A DNA stretch of 64,000 nt from Micromonospora wenchangensis (GTDB taxonomy: Bacteria > Actinomycetota > Actinomycetes > Mycobacteriales > Micromonosporaceae): NCBI RefSeq assembly GCF_002210435.1, contig NZ_MZMV01000038.1, positions 1 through 64,000 on the forward strand. The letters are read 5' to 3'. The position numbers were made by a program, and so were the translations under genes. Shown here piece after piece: positions 53,606-61,711 of the stretch. Positions within the stretch are counted from its first letter, which is position 1. Every line of letters begins with the position of its first letter. Under the pieces are notes generated by a model. That model saw nothing but the letters and a program-made list of their open reading frames with translations, ran no database searches and was not told the DNA's origin.

Positions 53606-53626
53606 CCCGCGCGGCCCGCCCGTCGA

Positions 53627-53688
53627 CCGTGATCAAGAGGTTGGCGTCAGATGTCGCCGTCCCAGTGACGCGAACCTCTTGATCACCG
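53627..53688. repeat. Palindromic repeat GTGATCAAGAG type, copy 3
   Basis: This is the best copy. GTGATCAAGAGGTTGGCGTCA pairs with its partner arm over 21 positions with one mismatch. It is 22 bp from copy 2 and lies in the same convergent gap. The three copies share both arms and overall length (62 bp). Confidence 0.82.
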
Positions 53689-53745
53689 GGGAGATGGGGG
53701 CCGGGTGAGGTGGCGGGAGACGGGTGGGGCCGGCGGGGGAGTGGG

Positions 53746-55095
53746 TCAGGTCAGGGTGTCCAGGGCCTTGGCGTAGGCGGCGGGGACGTGGTGGGGGCCG
53801 GCGGGGGTGAAGACGTCGGAGGTGGCCGCCGTCGACCAGGCGGCGGCGGGGACCGCGTCGACCAGGGCACGGACCACCGGGGCGTCGCGCCACTGGTCCT
53901 GGGCGGCCAGCAGGCTCAACGCCACCACCGACTCCTCCACCTCGCCGACGCACTCGAACGGCTTGTGCCCGTCCACGCCGAGCAGTTCCCGGTAGCCGGG
54001 GATCTGCGTCTCGTCGGCCAGCAGGTCGCCGCCGAAGATGCCGACCACCCGCTCCCGGGGCATGAACGGGGCCATGGCGAGGAATACGAACCGGCACTTC
54101 GGGCAGTCGCGGCACCAGCGGGCGCTGGCGTCACGCAGCTTGAACGCGGCGTTGCAGCTGGTGACCACCGCGTCGTACCGGTCGATGGTGGCGAACAGCC
54201 GGGCGATGTGCAGCTCCGACAGCGGGCGCAGCAACGAGAAGTACGGCTCGGTGAGCCCCGCGTGCCCGGCCAGCGCCGCCCGCAGCAGCCCCTCGGCCTC
54301 GACCCCCTTGGACCACTGGTGGTTGATCTCGTGACCGTTCCAGATCAGGTTCGGGTCGGACGCGGACCGCTCGTTGGACATCACCACCGGCCCGAGCCCG
54401 TGCAGCACGGCGGTGGCGACCGCGATCAGCGAGTTGATCGCGGTGACCGGGATGTGCCCGTTGCGCGCCCCGGCGGCGTTCAGGTCGAACAGCACCGGGT
54501 CGAGCCGTCGCCGGGCGGCCAGCGCCGGCAGCCCGGACGCCTCGTTGACCGCGACGATCACGTGGTTGGGGTTGACCGAGAACGGCACCGGGTCGAAGCC
54601 GCCCCGGCGCAGCGCCTCCAGGCTGACGATGGAGTCCTTGCCCCCGCCGACGGCCGACAGCGGTCGCCGGTCGGAGTCGTCGTACACCCGGGGTGGCGGG
54701 ACCTCGCCGGCCGGCACCTCGGGGCGCAGCTCCAGCACGTGCGGGAGCTGGTTGCGGTAGGCGTACTCGGCGAGACCCTTGGTGTAGACGGCGGTGACCA
54801 GCGCGGCGGCGGCCCCGCCCAGCGGCGTCGGCAGCACCAGGCGCGGCGGGGCGGCGGCCTTGTAGTAGCTGACCCCGGCGACCACGTGCAGCAGTTCCAG
54901 GACCCGGCCCAGGGTGGCCAGCGTCTGCGCCGACGGCGGCGTGGCCGGCACCGGCAGCGTGATCACCTCGGTGAACCGCTGCTCGCCGTCGGGGCCGGTC
55001 AGGGCGTAGTCGAACGACGCCGCGCCGGTGGCGGGGTCGAACGCGTACGACGGGAAGGTGAAGGCGTCCATCCGCCGGAGCTGCTCGTTGGGCAC
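53746..55095 (-). CDS. murL: UDP-MurNAc-L-Ala-L-Glu epimerase (MurL-like)
   Basis: This 449-residue protein is recognised as MurL, the enzyme that converts the terminal L-Glu of UDP-MurNAc-L-Ala-L-Glu to D-Glu in an ATP-dependent reaction (known in Xanthomonas). A PP-loop-like motif SAVGGGKDSIVSLEAL near residue 155 fits carboxylate activation by adenylation. SNERSASDPNLIWNGHEINH lies near residue 245, and a Cys cluster WCRDCPKC near residue 325 could bind metal. The GTG at 55095 lies five bases after TAGTAT (leaderless). The gene is divergent from the MurD-like ligase, as expected for the two-enzyme pathway. The identification rests on motif and neighbour, not on a search. Confidence 0.85.
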   Translation of the reverse strand: MPNEQLRRMDAFTFPSYAFDPATGAASFDYALTGPDGEQRFTEVITLPVPATPPSAQTLATLGRVLELLHVVAGVSYYKAAAPPRLVLPTPLGGAAAALVTAVYTKGLAEYAYRNQLPHVLELRPEVPAGEVPPPRVYDDSDRRPLSAVGGGKDSIVSLEALRRGGFDPVPFSVNPNHVIVAVNEASGLPALAARRRLDPVLFDLNAAGARNGHIPVTAINSLIAVATAVLHGLGPVVMSNERSASDPNLIWNGHEINHQWSKGVEAEGLLRAALAGHAGLTEPYFSLLRPLSELHIARLFATIDRYDAVVTSCNAAFKLRDASARWCRDCPKCRFVFLAMAPFMPRERVVGIFGGDLLADETQIPGYRELLGVDGHKPFECVGEVEESVVALSLLAAQDQWRDAPVVRALVDAVPAAAWSTAATSDVFTPAGPHHVPAAYAKALDTLT

Positions 55096-55182
55096 ACGCC
55101 ATACTAGGCCCTGGTTCGTCCGGCCGGGTCCGCTGTGCCGGGAGCGGACCGGGCCCCACCGTCGACACCTCAGGGAGAGTTC

Positions 55183-56529
55183 GTGCGCCTGTCCGATCTG
55201 CGCGGCCGTACCGTCGCCGTCTGGGGGGCCGGCCGGGAGGGCCGCGCCGCCGTGACCGCCATCGCCGCGCACGGCCCGGCCGACCTGGTCGCCGTCGACG
55301 ACAGCGCGAACTTCCTCAGCGTGGCCTGGGAGGGTCCGCTCGCCGAGGCCGCGCCGCTGGTCACCGGGGAGGAGGGGTTCGCCCGGCTGGCCGCCGCCGA
55401 GGTCGTGGTCCGGTCGCCGGGGGTGCCCAACACCCACCCGTGGCTGGTCGAGCTGCGGGCGCAGGGGGTGACCGTGACCCAGGGCACCGCCCTGTGGATG
55501 GCCGACCACGCCGACCGGACGATCGGGGTCACCGGCAGCAAGGGCAAGTCGACCACCTCCAGCCTGATCAGCCACCTGCTCGCGGCGGTGGACCGGCCCA
55601 ACGTGCTGGGCGGCAACATCGGCGTGCCCACCCTCGACCTGCCCGAGGCCGAGCTGTACGTGCTGGAGCTGTCCAGCTACCAGTGCAGCGACCTGGCCGA
55701 CTCGCCCCGGGTCGCGGTGGTCACCGCGCTGTTCCCGGAACACCTGGACGCGCACGGCGGTGAGGCCGAGTACTACCGCGACAAGCTGAACCTGATCGCG
55801 TACGGCCCGCGCACGGTGGTGGTCAACGGCAACGACCCGCGCCTCGCCCTGGAGCTGGGTGACCGGGCGGTGGTGCGCGCCGGGCTGCCCGACACCGTGC
55901 ACGTCGCCACCGGCCCGGACGGCACGGACTGGTTCCACCTCGGCGACCAGCCGCTGTTCGCCAGGGGGGTGCTGCCGCTTGTCGGCCGGCACAACGCGGG
56001 CAACCTCTGCGTGGCGCTCGCCGTGCTCGACGCGGTCGGCGTGGACGTCGTCGCCCACAAGGACACCCTGGCGGTGGCGGTCGCCGGGTTCCACGGGCTG
56101 GCCCACCGGCTCACCGAGATCGTCGACCCGTCCGGCCTGACCTTCGTCGACGACACGCTCGCCACCAGCCCGTACGCGGCGATGCACGCGATCGACGCGT
56201 ACGACGGGCGGCCGTTGACGGTGATCGTCGGGGGCACCGACCGGGGGTTGGACTACACGCCGCTGGCCACCCACCTGGCCGAGCGGGAGCTGACCGTGAT
56301 CGGGATCCCCGACAGCGGTCCCCGGATCGTGGCGGCGCTGGCCGGGCTGCCGAAGGTGCGTACCGAGGTGGTGGACGATCTGGCGGACGCGGTCCGGCTG
56401 TCGCGGGCGGTGACCCCGGCCGACGGGGTGGTGCTGTTGTCCCCGGCGGCGCCCAGCTACGGCCGGTTCCGCAACTTCGAGCACCGTTCCGAGGTGTTCG
56501 CCGAGGCGATCCGGGACACCGCCGGCTGA
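55183..56529 (+). CDS. murD2: UDP-MurNAc-L-Ala ligase, probably L-Glu-adding (MurD2-like)
   Basis: This 448-residue Mur ligase has a Rossmann-like start (GRTVAVWGAGREGRAAVTAI), the ATP loop GVTGSKGKSTTSSLISHLL near residue 120, GNIGVPTLD and LELSSYQCSDL. The C-terminal domain (about 310-448) holds FVDDTLATSPYAAMHAIDAY and TVIVGGTDRGLDY. In the MurD2/MurL pathway this enzyme adds L-Glu rather than D-Glu to UDP-MurNAc-L-Ala. Specificity for L-Glu is inferred only from the adjacent murL. The start is the GTG at 55183 after GGGAG. Confidence 0.85.
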   Translation: MRLSDLRGRTVAVWGAGREGRAAVTAIAAHGPADLVAVDDSANFLSVAWEGPLAEAAPLVTGEEGFARLAAAEVVVRSPGVPNTHPWLVELRAQGVTVTQGTALWMADHADRTIGVTGSKGKSTTSSLISHLLAAVDRPNVLGGNIGVPTLDLPEAELYVLELSSYQCSDLADSPRVAVVTALFPEHLDAHGGEAEYYRDKLNLIAYGPRTVVVNGNDPRLALELGDRAVVRAGLPDTVHVATGPDGTDWFHLGDQPLFARGVLPLVGRHNAGNLCVALAVLDAVGVDVVAHKDTLAVAVAGFHGLAHRLTEIVDPSGLTFVDDTLATSPYAAMHAIDAYDGRPLTVIVGGTDRGLDYTPLATHLAERELTVIGIPDSGPRIVAALAGLPKVRTEVVDDLADAVRLSRAVTPADGVVLLSPAAPSYGRFRNFEHRSEVFAEAIRDTAG

Positions 56530-56639
56530 CCGTGGTGTCAGCGTGGTCGGCCACCGGGCTACACAGTGGCAGTTGTCGGCGGCGGGCCGGGGTGGCAGCG
56601 TGCGGGGCACGCGAACCGCCGCCGCGGAAGGGTGTGCCG

Positions 56640-57947
56640 ATGACCGCCGACGACCTGCTGGCCCGACACCGGGCCGTGCTCCCGTCCTGGATGCCGCTCT
56701 ACTACGCCGAGCCGATCGAGCTGGTCGCCGGGTCCGGCCGTCGGGTGACCGACGCCCGGGGCCGCAGCTACCTGGACTTCTTCGGTGGCGTGCTGACCAA
56801 CATGATCGGCTACGACATTCCCGAGATCCGCGAGGCGGTGCAGCGTCAACTGGACACCGGCCTGGTGCACACCTCCACCCTCTACCTGATCCGGCAGCAG
56901 GTGGAGCTGGCCGAGAAGATCATCCAGGTGGCCGGCATCCCGGACGCCCGGGTCTTCTTCACCAACTCCGGCACCGAGGCGAACGAGGCGGCGCTGCTGG
57001 CCGCCACCAGCTACCGCCGCTCGCACCAGATCCTCGCCGTCCGCAACTCCTACCACGGCCGGTCGTACGCGGCGATGGCCGTCACCGGCAACCGGGGCTG
57101 GACGGCCAGCGCGCACAGCCCGCTCCAGGTGGCCTGGCTGCACTCCGGGGAACGGCTGCGCGGGCTGCTCGCCCGGCTGCCCGCCGACGACCGGATCGAC
57201 GCCGCCGTGGAGGACCTGCGCGAGGTGCTCGCCACCCAGACCAGCGGTGACGTGGCGTGCCTGATCGCCGAACCGGTGCAGGGCGTCGGCGGTTTCGTCG
57301 CCCCGCCCGACGGGTTGTTCGCCGGCTGGCGCAAGGTGCTCGACGAGCACGGCATCCTGCTGATCTCCGACGAGGTGCAGACCGGTTGGGGGCGTACCGG
57401 CGCGCACTTCTGGGGCTACCAGGCGCACGGGGTCACCCCGGACCTGCTCACCTTCGCCAAGGGCATCGGCAACGGTTTCGCCCTGGCCGGGGTGGTCGGC
57501 CGGGCCGAGATCATGGAGTCGGTGCCGGCGGTCAGTTTCTCCACGTTCGGCGGGAACCCGCTCGCCACCGCCGCCGGCAACGCCGTCCTGGACTACCTGC
57601 GGGACCACGACCTGCAGGCCAACGCGGCCCGGGTGGGCGCGATCCTCGTCGACGGCCTGCGCGCCGCGGTCGCCGACCTCGACGGGGTGGCCGAGATCCG
57701 GGGCCGGGGGCTGATGCTCGCCGTGGAGTTCGTCCAGCCGGGTGGCACGGAACCCGATCCGGCGCTGACCGCCCGGGTCGTCGAGGCGTGCCGGGCCGGC
57801 GGCCTGCTGGTCGGCAAGGGCGGCCTGTACGGCAACGTGGTGCGGATGGGTCCACCGTTGACCCTCACCGAGGCCGAGGCCCGCGAGGGGCTGGCGATCC
57901 TGGTCGAGGCGATCCGGTCGACGGTGGCGGCGGAGGCGGCACGGTGA
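56640..57947 (+). CDS. Class III PLP-dependent aminotransferase
   Basis: This 435-residue aspartate-aminotransferase-fold enzyme has TNSGTEANEAALLAATSYR near residue 100 and NSYHGRSYAAMAVTG for cofactor binding. LLISDEVQTGWGRTGAHFW supplies the Asp that contacts PLP, and LLTFAKGIGNGFALAGVVG the Schiff-base Lys near residue 280. It resembles beta-alanine/AGXT2-type and 4-aminobutyrate transaminases. Translational coupling by a GTGA overlap with a CoA-acylating aldehyde dehydrogenase suggests conversion of a beta- or omega-amino acid to a semialdehyde and then to acyl-CoA. GGAAGGG precedes the ATG. Confidence 0.9.
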   Translation: MTADDLLARHRAVLPSWMPLYYAEPIELVAGSGRRVTDARGRSYLDFFGGVLTNMIGYDIPEIREAVQRQLDTGLVHTSTLYLIRQQVELAEKIIQVAGIPDARVFFTNSGTEANEAALLAATSYRRSHQILAVRNSYHGRSYAAMAVTGNRGWTASAHSPLQVAWLHSGERLRGLLARLPADDRIDAAVEDLREVLATQTSGDVACLIAEPVQGVGGFVAPPDGLFAGWRKVLDEHGILLISDEVQTGWGRTGAHFWGYQAHGVTPDLLTFAKGIGNGFALAGVVGRAEIMESVPAVSFSTFGGNPLATAAGNAVLDYLRDHDLQANAARVGAILVDGLRAAVADLDGVAEIRGRGLMLAVEFVQPGGTEPDPALTARVVEACRAGGLLVGKGGLYGNVVRMGPPLTLTEAEAREGLAILVEAIRSTVAAEAAR

Positions 57948-59491
57948 CCGGGGCGACCCGGCGGGCGTCACCCGGCCCGCAGGCCGCGCCCACGGTGGAC
58001 GCTGCCCGGATCGGGCACTTCGTCGACGGTGAGCGGATCGACGGGACGTCCGGCCGGCACGGGGACGTCTTCGACCCGGCGACCGGTAGGCGTACCGGCC
58101 TCGTGGCGCTGGCCGGCGCGGCGGACGTCGCGGTGGCGGTCGAGGCCGCCGGGCGGGCCGCCCGGAGCTGGCGGGACGCCTCGCTGGCCCGGCGCACGGC
58201 GGTGCTGTTCGCGTTCCGGGAGCTGGTCCACGCCCGCCGGGACCGGCTCGCCGAGGTGATCACCGCCGAGCACGGCAAGGTGCTCGCCGATGCCGCCGGC
58301 GAGGTGCAGCGCGGCCTCGAGGTGGTCGAGTACGCCTGCGGCATCGCCTCGGCGCTGCGCGGACGGTTCAGCGAGAACGTCTCCACCGGGGTCGACTCGT
58401 ACAGCCTGCGGCAGCCGCTGGGGGTGGTGGCGGTGATCTCGCCGTTCAACTTCCCGGTGATGGTGCCGCTGTGGTTCGTGCCGATCGCGGTGGCCTGCGG
58501 CAACACGGTGGTGCTCAAGCCGAGCGAGAAGGACCCGGGTGCCGCGCTGCTGCTGGCCGAGTGGTTCGTCGAGGCGGGCCTGCCGGCCGGGGTGCTCAAC
58601 GTGGTCAACGGCGACGCCGAGGCGGTCGACGCGCTGCTGGACCACCCCGACGTGCGGGCGGTGTCGTTCGTCGGCTCCACCCCGGTCGCCAGGCACGTGC
58701 ACCGGCGCGCGACGCTCACCGGCAAGCGGGTGCAGGCCCTCGGCGGGGCGAAGAACCACCTGGTGGTGCTCCCGGACGCCGATCTGGACCTGGCCGCCGA
58801 CGCGGCGGTCAACGCCGGGTTCGGCTCGGCGGGCGAGCGGTGCATGGCGATCTCCGCGCTGGTGGCGGTGGAGCCGGTCGCCGACGCCCTGGTGGCGCGG
58901 ATCGCGGCGCGGATGGCCGGGCTGCGTACCGGCGACGGGCGGCGCGGTTGCGACATGGGGCCGCTGGTGACCGCCGCGCACCTGGCGCGCGTGCGGGGGT
59001 ACGTCGAGGCCGGGGTGGCGGCGGGTGCGGTGCCGGTGGTGGACGGTCGGGACGTCGTCCCGGACGGGGACCCGAACGGGTTCTGGCTGGGTCCGACGCT
59101 GTTCGACCGGGTCACCCCGGACATGTCGGTCTACACCGACGAGATCTTCGGCCCGGTGCTCGGTGTCGTCCGGGTCGACTCGTACGACGCGGCGGTGGCC
59201 CTGGTCAACGCCAACCCGTACGGCAACGGCACGGCGGTCTTCACCAACGACGGCGGGGCGGCCCGGCGCTTCCAGCACGAGGTGGAGGTGGGCATGGTGG
59301 GCATCAACGTGCCGATCCCGGTGCCGATGGCGTACTACTCGTTCGGTGGGTGGAAGGCGTCCCTCTTCGGCGACCTGCACGCCCACGGCGAGGACGGGGT
59401 GCGGTTCTTCACCCGGGGCAAGGTGGTCACCAGCCGCTGGCCCGACCCGCGCCACGGCGGGGTGAACCTCGGCTTCCCCACCCAGACCTGA
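57944..59491 (+). CDS. mmsA: Methylmalonate-semialdehyde dehydrogenase (CoA-acylating)
   Basis: This 515-residue aldehyde dehydrogenase has the NAD-binding and oxyanion regions VISPFNFPVMVPLWFVPIAV and LGGAKNHLVVLPDADLD. The catalytic Cys is in NAGFGSAGERCMAISALV near residue 295, where the MMSDH-specific Gly-Ser-Ala-Gly-x-Arg-Cys context is present. It oxidises methylmalonate or malonate semialdehyde to propionyl- or acetyl-CoA (valine, beta-alanine or uracil breakdown). The GTG overlaps the aminotransferase stop by four bases. Confidence 0.92.
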   Translation: MTGATRRASPGPQAAPTVDAARIGHFVDGERIDGTSGRHGDVFDPATGRRTGLVALAGAADVAVAVEAAGRAARSWRDASLARRTAVLFAFRELVHARRDRLAEVITAEHGKVLADAAGEVQRGLEVVEYACGIASALRGRFSENVSTGVDSYSLRQPLGVVAVISPFNFPVMVPLWFVPIAVACGNTVVLKPSEKDPGAALLLAEWFVEAGLPAGVLNVVNGDAEAVDALLDHPDVRAVSFVGSTPVARHVHRRATLTGKRVQALGGAKNHLVVLPDADLDLAADAAVNAGFGSAGERCMAISALVAVEPVADALVARIAARMAGLRTGDGRRGCDMGPLVTAAHLARVRGYVEAGVAAGAVPVVDGRDVVPDGDPNGFWLGPTLFDRVTPDMSVYTDEIFGPVLGVVRVDSYDAAVALVNANPYGNGTAVFTNDGGAARRFQHEVEVGMVGINVPIPVPMAYYSFGGWKASLFGDLHAHGEDGVRFFTRGKVVTSRWPDPRHGGVNLGFPTQT

Positions 59492-59557
59492 GCAGCCACG
59501 GCACACCCAGCAGGCACGGGTGACCGTGTCTGGTAGCGGGGCCGTGCGGACGTACGG

Positions 59558-59845
59558 TCAGAATGGTGCGGGTCCGCGGCCTGCCAGCGACATCAACACC
59601 TGCGTGGCGAGTAGCTTGCGTAAGCCGGTGACGGCGACCGTTCCGACGCGATCGTAGGGCAGTTCCAACTGCAGTCCCTCGACGGCGTTGCGAAGGTCCG
59701 TCGTGATCTCGTCCGGCCGGAAGGTGCCACCCCAGCCGTTGAGTCCACCGCGTTGGTTGGTGCTGAGGGAAGCCATGCCGGATATGCGTGCGCCGCCGGC
59801 CAGGATCAGCCTGGCCGGACCCGAGTAGGTCGTCGTCAAAGTCAT
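59558..59845 (-). CDS. Small protein of unknown function, 95 residues
   Basis: The ATG at 59845 follows GAAAGG. The protein begins MTLTTTYSGPARLILAGG and is predicted to be mostly beta-strand, with a Gly/Trp motif LNGWGGTFRP near residue 37. The C-terminal half (RVGTVAVTGLRKLLATQVLM) ends in PF. The alternating strand pattern suggests a small beta-barrel. I recognise no family with confidence. It is convergent with mmsA and upstream of nothing obvious; codon bias is less extreme than in neighbours. Confidence 0.6.
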   Translation of the reverse strand: MTLTTTYSGPARLILAGGARISGMASLSTNQRGGLNGWGGTFRPDEITTDLRNAVEGLQLELPYDRVGTVAVTGLRKLLATQVLMSLAGRGPAPF

Positions 59846-60073
59846 CAGCCTTTCAGGGTGAACGCTGCGCATCTCGGCCCCCGGCTGCGGTCATCAGGAG
59901 CCGGGGCGTCGGGCTGTGCTCCATCGGGACCAGGGCCGTTTGTGCCCCGACCGTCAGGGCGGCGGCGCGGTGGAACGTGGCGCGTAGCGGGAGGGGTCTG
60001 CGTCGGCCCACGCCTGGCCGGGCGGCCCTGGTCGCTCAGCCGCGGTCGCCGTGGTGAGCGATGGAAACGCCGA

Positions 60074-60105
60074 ACGGCGGCCCGCTGAACCAGTCGGGCC
60101 GCCGT
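60074..60105 (-). terminator. Terminator hairpin after the cold shock gene
   Basis: An 11-bp perfect stem (60074-60084 with 60095-60105) with a 10-base loop lies 15 bases after the csp stop. The rest of the gap 59846-60119 shows no gene. Confidence 0.7.
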
Positions 60106-60119
60106 GCGTGGAGTGTGGA

Positions 60120-60323
60120 TCAGATCGGGCGGATGTTCTCCGCCTGCGGGCCCTTCTGGCCCTGGGTGATGTCGAACTCCACCTTCTGGTTCTCGTCGAG
60201 GCTGCGGAAGCCGCTCGCCGAGATCGCGGAGAAGTGGGCGAACACGTCGGCACCGCCGTCGTCGGGGCTGATGAAGCCGAAGCCCTTGTCGGCGTTGAAC
60301 CACTTCACGGTACCTGTAGTCAT
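60120..60323 (-). CDS. Cold shock protein
   Basis: This 67-residue single cold-shock domain has both RNA-binding motifs: RNP1 KGFGFISPDDG near residue 13 and RNP2 VFAHFSAI near residue 27. The N-terminus is MTTGTVKWFN. It binds single-stranded RNA and DNA and acts as an RNA chaperone. AGAGGAG precedes the ATG. The gene has an unusually long, A/T-rich and structured leader (see the leader feature), typical of CspA-type regulation. A terminator follows. Confidence 0.96.
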   Translation of the reverse strand: MTTGTVKWFNADKGFGFISPDDGGADVFAHFSAISASGFRSLDENQKVEFDITQGQKGPQAENIRPI

Positions 60324-60496
60324 GTCTGCTCCTCTGCAGGCTGTGGAGAGACCGCACTGCGCGGACCCTTAGCCGCCGAGTTGATAACCCGCATCGAAAC
60401 GACACGAAAAACGAAAAGCGCCCGGATGGGTTTTAGATAACCCATCAGGCGCCCGGAAACGTCTACGGAAATCAAAACTGCAACCTGTTTAACCTA
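60324..60496 (-). promoter_or_regulatory. Structured 5' leader of the cold shock gene
   Basis: A -10-like TAGGTT lies at 60496-60491 on the minus strand, giving a leader of about 160 nt. It contains a hairpin at 60418-60452 (stem of 8 plus 5 bp with a small asymmetric bulge), and TTTTCGTTTTT follows directly. That is the form of an intrinsic terminator or temperature-sensitive attenuator. The region is clearly more A/T-rich than its surroundings. The promoter boxes are uncertain. Confidence 0.6.
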
Positions 60497-60676
60497 GCAC
60501 ACGATCCGTCGCGACTCCGGGGCGGGGGTGGGCCTGGACGTGATGTCGCGTACTCACCGGGTCGCCGGTGCGCAGGTGGCAATCGCCCTATCCATCGATG
60601 TTCGCCATCGCGCCAACCGCGGCCGGAGGCGTCCCGGTGAAAGCCCCGACCGGTCGGCGGCATCGACGGAATTCGG
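60497..60676. other. Gap between cold shock promoter and GlcNAc kinase gene
   Basis: I see no gene or recognisable RNA in these 180 bp. The csp -35 region should lie at its start; the rest is featureless. Confidence 0.4.
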
Positions 60677-61711
60677 TCACGAGCGACCCTGGGAAGAGTC
60701 GAGATCGACACCCTTCCCGTCGACGGGCGGGTCCGGCACGAACAGCGGGTGAAGAGCCGCTGGATCGGTGATCCCCGGCAGGTCGCGGGCGGCGAGCCAG
60801 GCCGCCGCGGAGGCGCCGTCGCCGGCCGGACGCAGGGGCGCGACCGGCCACCGCCGGGCCAGTTCCGCGGTGACGGCGACGGCCAGTGGGGTGCCACCGG
60901 TGAGCAGGCCGCCGCCGAGGACCACCGGGTCCACCGCGCCGGCCGGTCGGATCCGCGCGACGCTGTCGGCCAGCAGCCCGGCGGCCCGCTCGATCAGCGT
61001 GACGGCGACCGGTTCGGTCTCGGCGGCGGCGACGACCACCAGCGGGGCGAGCCGGGCCAGCTCCACCGCCGGCCGGCGGGTGACCGCCTGCACCACCGCG
61101 TCCACGGTCTCCCGGGGCCGGTCGGCGACCTGATCGTCCCCCAGCAGGGTGGCGAGCACCCGGCGGCCCAGTGGCCCCGGCGTCCGGGCCGCGTCCAGGT
61201 CGGCGAGCAGACGCCGGACCGCCTCCCGGCCCAGCCAGAACCCGGAGCCGGCGTCGCCGAGCAGCCAGCCGTGCCCGTCGGCGACCCGGTCCAGTCGCCA
61301 CCGGCACACCTGGGCGGCGATCGCCCCGGTCCCGGCGATCAGGATCGTGCCGTCGGCTGCGGCGGTGCCGGAGGCGTACCCGACGAGGGCGTCGCTGTGC
61401 ACCGTGTACGGGCAGCGCAGGCCGGCGTCCGACCAGGCCCGGTCGAAGGCGGCCCGGCCGGCCGGGTCGGCGCGCAACCGGCCGGCCCCGGCCAGCCCGA
61501 TCGCCCCGGCGCGGACCCGGGTCGGGTCGACGTCGCGCAGCGCCTCCCGCAGCGCGGTCGACAGCTCGGCGGCGGCCCGTTCGGCACCGTGGCTGGTGGG
61601 GTTGCCGCCGCCGGCCCGGCCGGTGCCGAGGCGTTCGCCGGTGAGGGTCAGGGCGGTGGCCCGGGTGGACGTACCCCCGACGTCGAGGCCGAGCACGACG
61701 GTGCCGGACAT
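60677..61711 (-). CDS. N-acetylglucosamine kinase-like BadF/BcrA ATPase family protein
   Basis: This 344-residue ASKHA-fold sugar kinase has phosphate-1 motif LGLDVGGTSTRATAL at the start, GLAGAGRLRADP, the phosphate-2 region ILIAGTGAIAAQV near residue 118, and GWLLGDAGSGFWLG near residue 148. ADENOSINE-like DPVVLGGGLLTGG lies near residue 280. It probably phosphorylates GlcNAc or a similar amino sugar using ATP. It is divergent from the RpiR regulator and the transport module, so it should share their control region. The ATG at 61711 is chosen because it places the motif at the N-terminus. Confidence 0.88.
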   Translation of the reverse strand: MSGTVVLGLDVGGTSTRATALTLTGERLGTGRAGGGNPTSHGAERAAAELSTALREALRDVDPTRVRAGAIGLAGAGRLRADPAGRAAFDRAWSDAGLRCPYTVHSDALVGYASGTAAADGTILIAGTGAIAAQVCRWRLDRVADGHGWLLGDAGSGFWLGREAVRRLLADLDAARTPGPLGRRVLATLLGDDQVADRPRETVDAVVQAVTRRPAVELARLAPLVVVAAAETEPVAVTLIERAAGLLADSVARIRPAGAVDPVVLGGGLLTGGTPLAVAVTAELARRWPVAPLRPAGDGASAAAWLAARDLPGITDPAALHPLFVPDPPVDGKGVDLDSSQGRS

